28,296 nucleotides of DNA from SAR324 cluster bacterium (GTDB lineage Bacteria > SAR324 > XYD2-FULL-50-16), in the NCBI GenBank assembly GCA_002401295.1, contig NVSR01000001.1, positions 43,541 to 71,836 on the forward strand. The letters are read 5' to 3'. This document shows, piece after piece, positions 16,678 to 26,600 of this stretch. The stretch's first letter is position 1; every line of letters starts with the position of its first letter. Below the pieces are notes generated by a model. It had not been told where the DNA came from and did no database searches. It was given only the letters and a program-made list of their open reading frames with translations. The position numbers and the translations under genes are program-made.

Positions 16678-17888
16678 TGAAATTTTTCTTTATTTTTATT
16701 TTTTCAGCAATATTAGCCTTTTCTTCTGAAGAAGCAAAATTAGTCCCTTTAGAAAAATTTAATAAATTAAAGATTTTTACAGACCCTAATTTTGAATTAG
16801 TATCTGCAATTGAATTTAACAAGGGTTACTTACTACGAGGTATTGGACACGATAAAAACGGTTTTAAGATGGCTGAGATGTTTGTTCCTCAAGATCTTAA
16901 AAGTATAACAATTGGGAAAACATTAAATTCTAATGGAAAAAAAGGATACACCGCTCCTGTTACTAAAGAAGGCGAAAAGATAATTAATAATTTTAAAGAA
17001 AAATACTTAATTACTAATCTTGAAAGCTTGAAAAGAAATGCAGCATTTGTATACGGCACAGGGAAAGAGGAATACTTTTTAGTTACTGATCCTGATTGCC
17101 CTTATTGTAAACGTTTTGACAAGATGATAGAACCTATAGCTGATAAAATAAAACTTTACGTGTACCTTGAAAATTTAAATATCCAAGGACATGAGAAAGC
17201 TTCAGTACAAAGAATATTATCTTATCCAAGAAATGACAGAGGAACAGAGTTATCTAAGCATTTTAACCAAGGGAAAATTAAAGTACTTAAAGGTTTTTCA
17301 TCCTCTAATAAAATAGTTGAAGAATTTGAGTCCTCTAAGAAAAACACTGCAATATTCATGAAACAGTTTAATGTAAGAGGCACCCCTAGTCTGATTGATG
17401 TATATGGCAGTCCCAAAGACTTAAATTCACTAATTCAAGCTCATAAAAAAACAAGTTCTATATCACCGCAAGTGCTTAAGCAACTGCGTGATATGAATAT
17501 GGGAGTAGGTTTTGGTAAAAATATAACTAAATATATTTTTGCTAAAGCTTACGGAAGCCATTTGACTTTTTTTTCCTCTTCATATTTTAATGATTTAAAG
17601 AAACAGGGTGTATATGTGATTTTACAAGCAGATAAAGGAAATGAATTTCAAATTAAAAATGCCTTGTATTTTGTGTCATCTAAGAATAAGCAAACTGCGC
17701 TGAAAAAAGTTACTGAAGGGCTAGTAAATAATAAAGATATAAGCATAAAAGAAATTATTAACAATAACCAATCGGCTGCAGCTTCCTACATGATGAGTAT
17801 ATATAAGTATCAATTTATGAAAAAAAATGAAACTGTTTTAATTTTTGATAAAAATGGAAATAGTCTTGATATAGGAAATATTTTATGA
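16677..17888 (+). CDS. DsbC/DsbG-like periplasmic disulfide isomerase with a second CxxC-less thioredoxin-like region
   Basis: 403 residues with a signal peptide (cut near LAFS). Residues 20-110 form an N-terminal, dimerisation-type region. The thioredoxin domain has D-P-D-C-P-Y-C (Cys141, Cys144), a V-Y-L-E strand and the cis-Pro loop R-G-T-P-S (Pro237), as in DsbC/DsbG and the T4SS-linked DsbC of F-like systems. From about 290 a second region repeats the fold order: L-T-F-F-S-S-S-Y-F where CPYC would be, then A-L-Y-F-V-S-S-K-N-K-Q-T-A-L-K-K-V, then a final strand pair. The second copy has lost the redox Cys. The protein probably corrects disulfides in TraH, the Cys-rich mating proteins and pilus factors. 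It overlaps the next gene at ATGA. Confidence 0.85.
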   Translation: MKFFFIFIFSAILAFSSEEAKLVPLEKFNKLKIFTDPNFELVSAIEFNKGYLLRGIGHDKNGFKMAEMFVPQDLKSITIGKTLNSNGKKGYTAPVTKEGEKIINNFKEKYLITNLESLKRNAAFVYGTGKEEYFLVTDPDCPYCKRFDKMIEPIADKIKLYVYLENLNIQGHEKASVQRILSYPRNDRGTELSKHFNQGKIKVLKGFSSSNKIVEEFESSKKNTAIFMKQFNVRGTPSLIDVYGSPKDLNSLIQAHKKTSSISPQVLKQLRDMNMGVGFGKNITKYIFAKAYGSHLTFFSSSYFNDLKKQGVYVILQADKGNEFQIKNALYFVSSKNKQTALKKVTEGLVNNKDISIKEIINNNQSAAASYMMSIYKYQFMKKNETVLIFDKNGNSLDIGNIL

Positions 17889-18400
17889 GAAAGACATTCC
17901 TGTTGATTTTTCTCTTAATAAGCCTTTTAAATGCCGGTTCTTATACTCTTCATACTTCAACTCCTTATTCAAAATTTTTATCAAGTTTTAAAAAATATGT
18001 AGATGATAATGGCCGAGTACTTAGTAGAAAAAATAGAACTCCTGACACAGAGTTTGCAAGTACTATGGCGTATGTGCTTCATTTTAAAAATGTAAAGTAT
18101 GCTAAAAAAACATATAAACTAATTCCAAACACATATTTAAAAACACTTCCTTTTGAACTTAAAATGTATGCTGTTGACATGCAGTTCTATATTGGAGCAT
18201 ATCAAGATGTTCTACGTACTATTACTTTAAAAGAGTGTTTAACTGCACCAACATTTGCACTAAGAAAAGAGTGCCGCTATTACTTAGGTATCTCAACGGG
18301 CTTAACCAATAACACAATTGATAAAAATCTTGATTATTCAAAGTCATATTATCAAAATGCAAAACAACTTGTTAACAAAATAAAAGAAAGTAGAAAATAA
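17885..18400 (+). CDS. Small exported helical protein, TPR-like, unknown function
   Basis: 171 residues with a signal peptide (cut near LNAG). The mature part is basic and helical, with a TPR-like feel (A-K-K-T-Y-K-L-I-P-N-T-Y-L, then F-E-L-K-M-Y-A-V-D-M-Q-F-Y). It has one Cys pair, T-L-K-E-C and R-K-E-C-R-Y-Y. I recognise no family. It lies between the DsbC-like gene (ATGA overlap) and another exported protein (TAATG overlap), so it is part of the periplasmic assembly block. Confidence 0.6.
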   Translation: MRKTFLLIFLLISLLNAGSYTLHTSTPYSKFLSSFKKYVDDNGRVLSRKNRTPDTEFASTMAYVLHFKNVKYAKKTYKLIPNTYLKTLPFELKMYAVDMQFYIGAYQDVLRTITLKECLTAPTFALRKECRYYLGISTGLTNNTIDKNLDYSKSYYQNAKQLVNKIKESRK

Positions 18401-18996
18401 TGTATAAATGCATTTTAATTTTAATTTTAATTTTTAGTAATAACCTTTTTGCTCAAAAAGTAAATACTATGCCTGCCATCAAACAGTATAAAGATGAAAT
18501 TGGTTTAAGCAAGGATGATATTGCTATTCATTTAGATAATGCTTCCCGAAATGAATTATGGATAGAAACAAACCAAAAGTTAAATATATTATATAAAAAT
18601 AGATTCATGAATAGAAAAAAAGTAAGAGAACTTGCCCCTATAATAATTGAATCATTTGCAAAAATTGTCATTAAAGATCCAAGCAATATCGTTGCAGCAT
18701 ATGAAGGAGCCACTTCCCTAGCACTATTATACGGATTTACAGGAAAAATGACAAAAGAGTATTTAACAATTTTTACTCAGTCTCTAATGGATAACAATAT
18801 TTGTATAGGATATATCTATTTAGCTCAAGCCCATGCAAAAGGTAAGTTAGAGACAGGAAAGAGCTATAAGATGGCATATAGAGTACTCTCACGTGGCAAA
18901 AGTGCTTGTAGTACACAATATGTGCCAATAAATCAAATTGATGCATATGGCCGCGCTCTTTCTAGAGCAAGATATTTTTCCCAAAGAAGTAGATAA
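18400..18996 (+). CDS. Exported helical protein, Sel1-like, unknown function
   Basis: 198 residues with a signal peptide (cut near LFA). The region at 100-170 has helix-pair spacing like Sel1 repeats, including I-Y-L-A-Q-A-H-A-K-G-K-L and M-A-Y-R-V-L-S-R-G-K-S-A-C. The C-terminus is basic. There is no catalytic motif. The same kind of repeat protein occurs at 14735 and 17885, so this operon has three small exported repeat proteins. TAATG junctions on both sides suggest tight translational coupling to the neighbour and to traW. Confidence 0.6.
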   Translation: MYKCILILILIFSNNLFAQKVNTMPAIKQYKDEIGLSKDDIAIHLDNASRNELWIETNQKLNILYKNRFMNRKKVRELAPIIIESFAKIVIKDPSNIVAAYEGATSLALLYGFTGKMTKEYLTIFTQSLMDNNICIGYIYLAQAHAKGKLETGKSYKMAYRVLSRGKSACSTQYVPINQIDAYGRALSRARYFSQRSR

Positions 18997-19601
18997 TGAA
19001 AATACTAATTGTTTTGATGGTATTAATAACATCAATTTTTGCTATTAAAGATTTAGGAGTTCATGGCACCTTGTATAAAATTAATGAATCTCCACTTATT
19101 GCCACAATAAAAAAAGAAATTTCAGAATTGGATATAGAAAAGTTAAAAGCAGATTTATTTAAAAAAGCGCAGGCTGCATTCATAAGAAATCATGCTTTTA
19201 ATGAATGTGAAGAAGATGATAATAGTAGATATAAAAACTTTATATTCGCACCACAAGATGTTAAAAATGTTGATGGAAGCTATTTAATAAAAAAAGGTCA
19301 ACGAATAAATGTAAATTTGCCTATAGGTGTTATAGATGATATATGCTTTGTTGATGGTACCGATTTAAATATATCTTTATCAAATATGACAAGGCTCGAT
19401 AATGCAGTGAAATGTCGTATTTATTCTATTGCTAATAGAGATGTTCGAGATTATAAGGATTATGGATATGACCTCAACAAAGTAGTTCCTTTTGATATTA
19501 CTACATGGAATTTATTTAACTTAGATTGTGCTCCTACATTACTACACCTTGAAAAAAACTATGTTGATATCTACAAATTTAAAGCTGAGGAGGAAGAATG
19601 A
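18996..19601 (+). CDS. traW: TraW, periplasmic pilus-assembly protein
   Basis: 201 residues with a signal peptide (cut near IFA). The mature N-terminus K-D-L-G-V-H-G-T-L-Y-K-I-N-E matches the TraW D-L-G-x-x-G-x-x-Y-x-I-x-E opening. The D-V-K-N-V-D-G-S-Y-L-I-K-K-G-Q-R-I-N segment matches the D-I-x-D-x-x-G-x-x-x-x-x-G-x-x-x-N region, and an F-V-D-G-T-D strand corresponds to F-I-x-G-D-D. TraW works with TraU and TrbC in pilus extension in F-type systems; here it directly precedes traU by an ATGA overlap, as in the F-plasmid order W-U-trbC. The C-terminus is short and acidic. Confidence 0.85.
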   Translation: MKILIVLMVLITSIFAIKDLGVHGTLYKINESPLIATIKKEISELDIEKLKADLFKKAQAAFIRNHAFNECEEDDNSRYKNFIFAPQDVKNVDGSYLIKKGQRINVNLPIGVIDDICFVDGTDLNISLSNMTRLDNAVKCRIYSIANRDVRDYKDYGYDLNKVVPFDITTWNLFNLDCAPTLLHLEKNYVDIYKFKAEEEE

Positions 19602-20623
19602 AACATATAATATTTATACTTATGATATCCATCTTCTTATATGCAGAGGATGAAGAAGTTAGCACTAACTTCAGCGATCATGCTTTACAAACTCCTATAA
19701 GTAATTTTGCAAATGCTGATTGGAATACTTTTTCAGAAGAGACAGTCTTTACACTAGAACCATTGCTATGTGGAGATGGATTATCTAAGGCAATAGGGTT
19801 TAAAGCACATATGATTGAACCTGTAGGGTTTATAGAAATCACCAATACTCCAGGAAGATTACTTACAATTGATATTGAATTGTTTGACATCAATAACTGG
19901 TACGATTGGGGCGCTGTAGATGAAGATGACGTTGGAAGACAATCACAAACTCATTATGTTTCATTCCCAATATTAGGAATGCTTTCGCAAGGAAAACTAT
20001 CATCAATATATTGCTTTACTGGGGGAGATTTATCGTTAGCTTATATGACTGAACTAAACTTAGTGAGAAAGTCACTTGCTGTACGTTTAACACAATATGC
20101 AGACATGTTACAACTCTTTACTCTCCCAGGCTTTATTAGTTCAATATTCGATTGCATGGCTACTGAAATAGATCAGGCAAAAGGGTTCAAAATAGGCTCA
20201 GGTGAAGGATATACGTTAAGAAACAATTTTTATATGTTTAATGGCTGTTTAGGTGCCGTTCCATTAGGAGATATGGGGGGAGATACAGGAGACCCATTAT
20301 CTGATGGATTATCTTTGTCCATGGGAATGATGAATGACATGTTTACTATGGGGCAATTTAAAAAAACTACAAACTGGTCAGTGGGCCCAGATAGTATGTG
20401 TAGCGAAGAAAGAGTACTTCGAAATATAGATGCTCAGTGGAGGGTCCAATTATTTTATCCAGTAGTAGGTGAGGCACTAGAAGCAGGATTAACACCTCTA
20501 GATTCAACAAATTTTAAAAATGTACCACAATCAATGGATGATGTAGTGTACTTATTATGGAAAAGGAGAGATTATGCGATGGGTGCTTACAGTTGTCCTA
20601 ATAATGCTAGTTCAAATAGATAG
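19598..20623 (+). CDS. traU: TraU, divergent, lacking the usual N-terminal CxxC
   Basis: 341 residues with a signal peptide (cut near LYA). TraU features are I-G-F-K-A-H-M-I-E-P-V-G-F-I-E-I-T-N-T-P, matching the W-E-P...-E-V-x-R-x-P strand, H-Y-V-S-F-P-I-L-G-M-L, L-S-L-A-Y-M-T-E-L, and an end with W-R-V-Q-L-F-Y-P-V-V then D-D-V-V-Y-L-L-W-K-R-R-D. TraU is needed for DNA transfer and mating-channel formation more than for pilus assembly. The position of the family's C-W-x-C motif reads D-W-N-T, and only about six Cys remain in total. GGAGG precedes the start. The gene overlaps trbC by 50 bases. Confidence 0.9.
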   Translation: MKHIIFILMISIFLYAEDEEVSTNFSDHALQTPISNFANADWNTFSEETVFTLEPLLCGDGLSKAIGFKAHMIEPVGFIEITNTPGRLLTIDIELFDINNWYDWGAVDEDDVGRQSQTHYVSFPILGMLSQGKLSSIYCFTGGDLSLAYMTELNLVRKSLAVRLTQYADMLQLFTLPGFISSIFDCMATEIDQAKGFKIGSGEGYTLRNNFYMFNGCLGAVPLGDMGGDTGDPLSDGLSLSMGMMNDMFTMGQFKKTTNWSVGPDSMCSEERVLRNIDAQWRVQLFYPVVGEALEAGLTPLDSTNFKNVPQSMDDVVYLLWKRRDYAMGAYSCPNNASSNR

Positions 20624-21152
20624 TTTTGCTGATATTAAAAACAATCCTTTCTATAAACAATTAGATCAAACACAGGTTCAAAGTTTTAAAAATAAAATTA
20701 AAGAAGGTCACCAAGATAAACAAGCATATTTCTTTTACTTTTTGTCCAGTTCCCTGCCAAAGAAATATCTTATTGGACATGCGCGAAGTATGAAAAAGAT
20801 AATGGATGTAGATACAAAAGTCCATTCTGTTCAATTTATTCGAGGAATAGATGGTGGCTTTGGTGAGTACTTAAGTAGCTTTAGAGAACTTGATATCCAA
20901 ATACTTAGAAATATACAAGGAATAGTGAATATACGACCTAATGAGAAACTATTTGAAGAATTAAATATAACTAAAATTCCTGCCATTGTGTATGCGGAAT
21001 GTAGCAGTAACTTTTTTCATGATTGTGATTATAAATATATAACAAGGGGTGTAACTACTATGGATGAAACTCTTAAACTTATGGAAGATGACAATGATCT
21101 AGAACAATTTGAAAGATGGAGAGAAATACTAAAGGATAGCTCTAGTGATTAA
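20574..21152 (+). CDS. trbC: TrbC, F-type pilin assembly protein
   Basis: 192 residues with a signal peptide (cut near SFA). The TrbC family pattern is clear: Y-F-L-S-S-S-L-P near 50, a V-Q-F-I-R-G-I-D-G-G strand, then I-R-P-N-E-K-L-F-E-E-L-N-I-T-K-I-P-A-I-V-Y, matching I-x-P-x-L-F-x-x-F-x-I-x-x-V-P-A. TrbC is a thioredoxin-fold protein acting with TraW and TraU in the periplasm. AAGGAG lies just before the ATG inside the traU end, and the next gene begins with GTG inside its last codons. Confidence 0.88.
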   Translation: MRWVLTVVLIMLVQIDSFADIKNNPFYKQLDQTQVQSFKNKIKEGHQDKQAYFFYFLSSSLPKKYLIGHARSMKKIMDVDTKVHSVQFIRGIDGGFGEYLSSFRELDIQILRNIQGIVNIRPNEKLFEELNITKIPAIVYAECSSNFFHDCDYKYITRGVTTMDETLKLMEDDNDLEQFERWREILKDSSSD

Positions 21153-23655
21153 GGTTTATATCGCATTATTCTTATCAACATGTTTGCTTATAGCAGATAA
21201 TCCTGCTGAGTACTATCCTGAATCAAATGAGACTACGACAGAACTTTTAAACTCTGAAAATTCTAGTGAAGAGGGAGAAGAGTCTACAGTTTTTTCAACA
21301 GTAAGAAAATCAAACATGACAGTAAAAAGAGATACTGATGGTACATATAAAGCGTATAAAACAAATAAAGATGGGGAGCTTGTACAAACAGATGTAAATG
21401 CATCAATGCCCTATGAGTTAATAAAATTCTCAAAAGAAATTAAAGGCCGTGCCAACTTCAATGTCTTATCTTCTATCATTAACGAAAACAATTTAACGGA
21501 TGTGATTTCTCAAGATCCTGAAAACAGTTCATATGATAACTTAATGATAAATCGTGGTGATACATCAATTATGTCTTCATTAACAAAAGGTAGACAATTA
21601 GCAGAAACAATAGCATTAGCCCAAGCTCCTATATCTAATTTTATTAGGTGTTATATATCACGAAAATTAATGCCAGCTATGATGTGTCCTATACAAGAAA
21701 AAACAGCTATATTTGGAGGGGATATTGGTTCTGACGTAGATGCTCAGAAGAAAGAATGTGATGAATACTGTCAAGAAGATTTTAGTTGTTTTTCAATAGA
21801 TCAAAATCTTCAAAAGAGTAAAAATCTTTCCATGTCAGGCTCTATTTCTGGAGGGTTGGTTCTTACAGAGGCTTTAGATGACAGACTTCGTTTGCAAACA
21901 ATTGAAATGAGATTTAGTTTATCAGAAGAAATTTATGAGCAATACCCAGATTTTAATATTACTAAAACACCTTTGCAATTTAAATATGATTTGTCTTTAA
22001 CTCATCAAAATGGGGATGTGTATGAAATGTATAAGGGAGCTCAAATCTATTTAAAAGATGAGGTCATCGTTTTTAAAGCACATCTAAGTGGTGTTTTTCA
22101 AAAAATTGATATGGCCTTCTTTGATATTGTAAATAGCAAAGAAAATGAACCTGCTGAGTGGCCGGTGCAACTAGAAAGCGTAATTGCAAATTATGAAGAC
22201 ACTAAATATTACTATTGTGATGCAATACAAACAATCCCTTTAGGTGCCATATGTAAAGGAAAAAGAGTTCAAGTGGTAACAGACTCAGGAATACTGAAAG
22301 ACATATGTGTAACAGAAGATGGGAAGAGTGGACCCGAACCTACAACTGGAGGTTACTACTCAAAAAATGCGTGTAATACAAAATGCTATATATCTCAAGA
22401 TTGTACCCCAACCTATACAGTACCTGGGACAGATATAACAGTGAATGCTTATGAAACAGATATTGGGTGCATTGATACACCAGAAAATGCTCGTTGTACA
22501 ATCTCAAAATGTAAAAAGCTGTTCGCAGACAATAACTCTACTATTTTTGAAGAATTTAACTATATAAATGAAATAGAAAAAGTAATTACTGTACAAAATG
22601 AGATACCTACAAGAGAAATGAGACCAAATATAATACTTGCTGGAGAAATTACAGAAACTGGGCCTGGTAGTCAAACTTTTATTGATAGTATGAAAGATCA
22701 TGCATACATTGAAATGGTTGAAAACAGTAGATACACGCATACAAATTATACACTTGAAAAACCAACTGACATACAAATGGGTTATACATTTAATTTAATA
22801 GCTAAAGATGTAAGAGAACTTACATGGAAGATCAAACCATCAAATATTGCCTATGACAATACAGCTAAATACAAATACGTAGTAATGAAGTTAACCCATT
22901 CAATACGACCTCTTGATGGTGTATACAACACTAATGGTAATCAAATAAATATTACAGGAGAGGAACTTTTTAATGATATTACATATGCTCTTATGCTTTC
23001 TCCTAGTAATTTTCAAGTATTTAAACAAGACTTCCAATCACAATATTTTGAAATAATAACGGAAGCAGTAGATGCCTCAGGTGCTGCAGGTTCAATAAAT
23101 ACTATGGAACGAGGGCAATGGCTTAATTTACTAGGCTATGGAACAAGTAACCTTATGTATGACGCAATCAATGATGAATGGCTTTCGTATTCTTTGTCTT
23201 CATATGCTCCTTCATTTAACAATGGGATATTTGAAAAAGGAATTCCTGTGAAAGAATTTTTAATTTTTACAGATATGTACGCTGATATTGAAAGCATGAA
23301 TGGTGGATATGTTCACAGCCAAAAGGATGCAGCCGGAAATGTTAAAAGAATATATTCTGGTGACTGGAATGAAATTGAGCAGTCACGTTTTCATAAAGTA
23401 GAACTTTATGGCTTTTATTCTGATTATCGATTGACTTATACCGAAGTCCAAAACAATTTAATAGAAAAAAATATTTTCTTTGATTCTCTAAATCGTAGAA
23501 AATATAACCATTCTATTACAGGCGATGCACTAATTAATAGAAGAATTGAACTATATTTACAAGGTCCAATTAACGATATGAGTGTGGTTTCAAAAATTAA
23601 ACCAAACGATTACGATATTGGCAATAAAGCATTTATATTCACACTAATTCAATAA
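21145..23655 (+). CDS. Large exported protein in the traN position, unknown family
   Basis: 836 residues starting with GTG at 21145, preceded by AAAGGA; the GTG is chosen because it is followed at once by a signal peptide (cut near LIA). An acidic Ser/Thr/Glu-rich linker of about 60 residues is followed by a region with Cys clusters at about 170-215 and 355-455 (about 14 Cys in the mature protein). Much of the rest is predicted beta-rich, with no enzyme motif. In F-type operons the gene after trbC is usually traN, an outer-membrane mating-pair adhesin; this could be a divergent TraN or a new surface protein. The TraN label is by position only. The next gene starts after a 13-base gap. Confidence 0.6.
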   Translation: MIKVYIALFLSTCLLIADNPAEYYPESNETTTELLNSENSSEEGEESTVFSTVRKSNMTVKRDTDGTYKAYKTNKDGELVQTDVNASMPYELIKFSKEIKGRANFNVLSSIINENNLTDVISQDPENSSYDNLMINRGDTSIMSSLTKGRQLAETIALAQAPISNFIRCYISRKLMPAMMCPIQEKTAIFGGDIGSDVDAQKKECDEYCQEDFSCFSIDQNLQKSKNLSMSGSISGGLVLTEALDDRLRLQTIEMRFSLSEEIYEQYPDFNITKTPLQFKYDLSLTHQNGDVYEMYKGAQIYLKDEVIVFKAHLSGVFQKIDMAFFDIVNSKENEPAEWPVQLESVIANYEDTKYYYCDAIQTIPLGAICKGKRVQVVTDSGILKDICVTEDGKSGPEPTTGGYYSKNACNTKCYISQDCTPTYTVPGTDITVNAYETDIGCIDTPENARCTISKCKKLFADNNSTIFEEFNYINEIEKVITVQNEIPTREMRPNIILAGEITETGPGSQTFIDSMKDHAYIEMVENSRYTHTNYTLEKPTDIQMGYTFNLIAKDVRELTWKIKPSNIAYDNTAKYKYVVMKLTHSIRPLDGVYNTNGNQINITGEELFNDITYALMLSPSNFQVFKQDFQSQYFEIITEAVDASGAAGSINTMERGQWLNLLGYGTSNLMYDAINDEWLSYSLSSYAPSFNNGIFEKGIPVKEFLIFTDMYADIESMNGGYVHSQKDAAGNVKRIYSGDWNEIEQSRFHKVELYGFYSDYRLTYTEVQNNLIEKNIFFDSLNRRKYNHSITGDALINRRIELYLQGPINDMSVVSKIKPNDYDIGNKAFIFTLIQ

Positions 23656-23668
23656 AGGAAGCAATACT

Positions 23669-26600
23669 ATGAAATTTATCATTTTGATGGCACTTATACT
23701 TAATAGCTTAATATATGCTAATAGTTTTTTAGAGCAGAAATCTCAAACCTATGATATTACAAATGAACATTCTAATACTAGAGATGTAATATCAATGACT
23801 ATCTATAAGACCTCTCCTATTATGGAAATAATAGCTGAGCAAAATGAATATTCTGCAAGGGTAATCACTTTATCAGAATGTCAAACTGTCGATGGAGTAG
23901 AGCATTGTCCTGTTCTTTCTGAAAAGTGTGAAGGTTTTTTTGATTATTCTTACGGAGAGGCTATGCTCAATAATGCAATCGCATACGAAAATGTGATTTG
24001 TGAAACAACGGGTACCTTGGATAACGAGAATTTTAAATGTCAAAAAGATAATGTAAACGTTTGTTCTGACTACCTAGGAAGTACATATGTTAGTTCTACT
24101 GATTCTTGTGATAAAGCAGCATGGGAAATAACATGTGATAATAATTGGCATAATTTCTCTTTTCATAATTATCTGAAAATGGAAGCATGGAACCCTTCGG
24201 GTCCTGTTAGCAATTATGCTGGATATAATTTTCAAAGCCAAATGAGATACAAATGTATTAACCGGTCTTCAGTTCTAATAGAACAAATGCACAAAATGTA
24301 TGGGCAATCACTTAATTCTACAGTGTGGTCTCAATTTGGAACATTTAATGCAGAAAAAGTTAAAGCAGATAAAAATTACTTTATAAATTACAATGGCGCA
24401 AAAGGGACCGACCGTTATTATATTCCTAAAAATGGTAAAATAAGTGGTGCTAAAGAAGATGGTGTCGTAATAAGTGGAAGACATGTGGTGTCTGGTGACA
24501 AAGTTGTCTTACAGGTAGTTGCTGGAAATACTTATGATGGAAAAGGATGGACAGTACGAGATTCAATAACTGGAAATTTAATATTATACGAGCAATACAG
24601 TAAAGAACCAAAATGTCCTTCAACTTATCCATTAAGGGTAGGAACAAAATGTTATGCAGAAACTTTTTGTAAGGATGGTTACCACAAAACATCAAATACT
24701 ACATGCCAACAAAACTATCAGTATTATACATACTTTTGTGAAGAAGATGAAAATAATTATGGTAGTGAATGGGTAGGCCCAATATCTTTAGGTGAGGATT
24801 GCCTTGGGGAATGTTCACAAGGAAGAACACAAGATTGTATTTGTAATTCAAAAAAACCTCCGAAGGATAATTGTAAAAGAAAGAACTATCTTTGCGGTGT
24901 TGATGAATCAATTATATGTGCACTTGAACCAAATCAAGAAATTTCTAATGAGGTAATTGACAAAAATGTTTTTACATATAGACCTCTTCTCTCATATGCT
25001 CCTGTTACTGGAGGAATTAACGAAAATGGATATGGACAACAAAAAGGCCTTTGTTCAGGAAAATGTTCATTCAACATTAAGTTAATCCAAGGTTCAAATA
25101 GCAAAATCTATTTTTCTGAAGAAAGACAGGATGATGAATTAAGTTTTATTGAGGTTCAAAAATGTAAATTTACAGGAACTATTTTAGGTGATATTGCATA
25201 TATTAAATTAGATGATTCTAAAATGATATGGGAAGGGTTTGACAAAGATGGTGGAAATATAGGTTCCATTATTTCTACTTGTGAATGGAATGGAAAAGTA
25301 GGATTTTATCAAGACCAAGGGTTTAGTTCAGTTAAAACAGATGGTGACAAATTACTTTTTTATGCCTCATATTCTGAGTCTGGATTAAAACATCCCCAAC
25401 AAGGTTTTTTACAAGTAATGCCTCAACTAAAAGATGAAGATAAAAATGATGGATATAACTATGAAATTATTGAACCCATTATTTCAAGGGCAAATGGAGG
25501 CGATATAGTAGGGCTGTTTGATGACCACACTTTATTTGCATCTAATGGAAAAATAACAGAAGAAAAGTGTAGTGGCTTAAAACTGAAAATTAATGCATAT
25601 GAACCTTCATTTGATACACCTTTAAAAGTTGAATATTTTAATTCAATGGTTTTTGATTCGTCTGATATTAATAAATTTAATATCAGCTCGTGTACAGAAG
25701 GTAGCATTAACGATTTATCAGAGCTGTGCGACAGTTGTAAAATTGATGAAACATACAACAAAACAACAAAATTGTGCGAAAAGAAACCCACTGTTTGTGA
25801 AGCTGGATGGTCTCATCTAGATACTGCAGGTACATGTTCACTCTCACAATGGGTCACAACACATTCTTGGCCAGCATTTACGATTTCTACTAGCTATGAA
25901 GGTCATGCAGTAGCTAAGTATGGCTGGAAATTTCAACAAGCAAATTCATATGTTTTGTATGTTCCTAATTTAAATCAAAATTTGCCAATGTTTCCAGCAG
26001 AATATAACTTTTCTTACTTTTCACAAGGTTGGCAAGGAAACTTTAGTGGAAAAGGAACTACCTCTGGATCAGTAAGAACAATAGTGACATTTTCAAAAAC
26101 TTCTCAACATGAAAGAGCAAGTACTGTCAAGATGAGTGCTGGGTACAGGCAAGAGTACAAAAAAGTTATTAAATCAGCAACTTGTACAAGTGGGACATTA
26201 AATACTGGAATATGTGAAAGTGAACCAAAACATACAAAACCAAATTATACAGAAAGTACATGTTTATTGGAAAAAGCAATTCCTGTATCAGTTGATAATA
26301 TGGAGTACGCAGTAAAAACCTTATTCGGAACGAATTTATCATACGTTTGTAGTCCTTTAACATGTCAGGAACATGTCTGTGGATTGGCAAATTGTGTTGA
26401 TGGGTATGATCCGCTTATAAATAACGGGGGAGAAGCAGGAAGTGGCTGTATAGATAGTAATTGTGATGCTAACTTGCCATACATTGAAACCTGCGGCATA
26501 GTACGAGGATGTGACGAAACCAATCCTACTCAACAATATATCAATGGAGAATGTTATCAAATGAAATGTGATTACCCAGCAGTACTAAATTATAGCAGTA

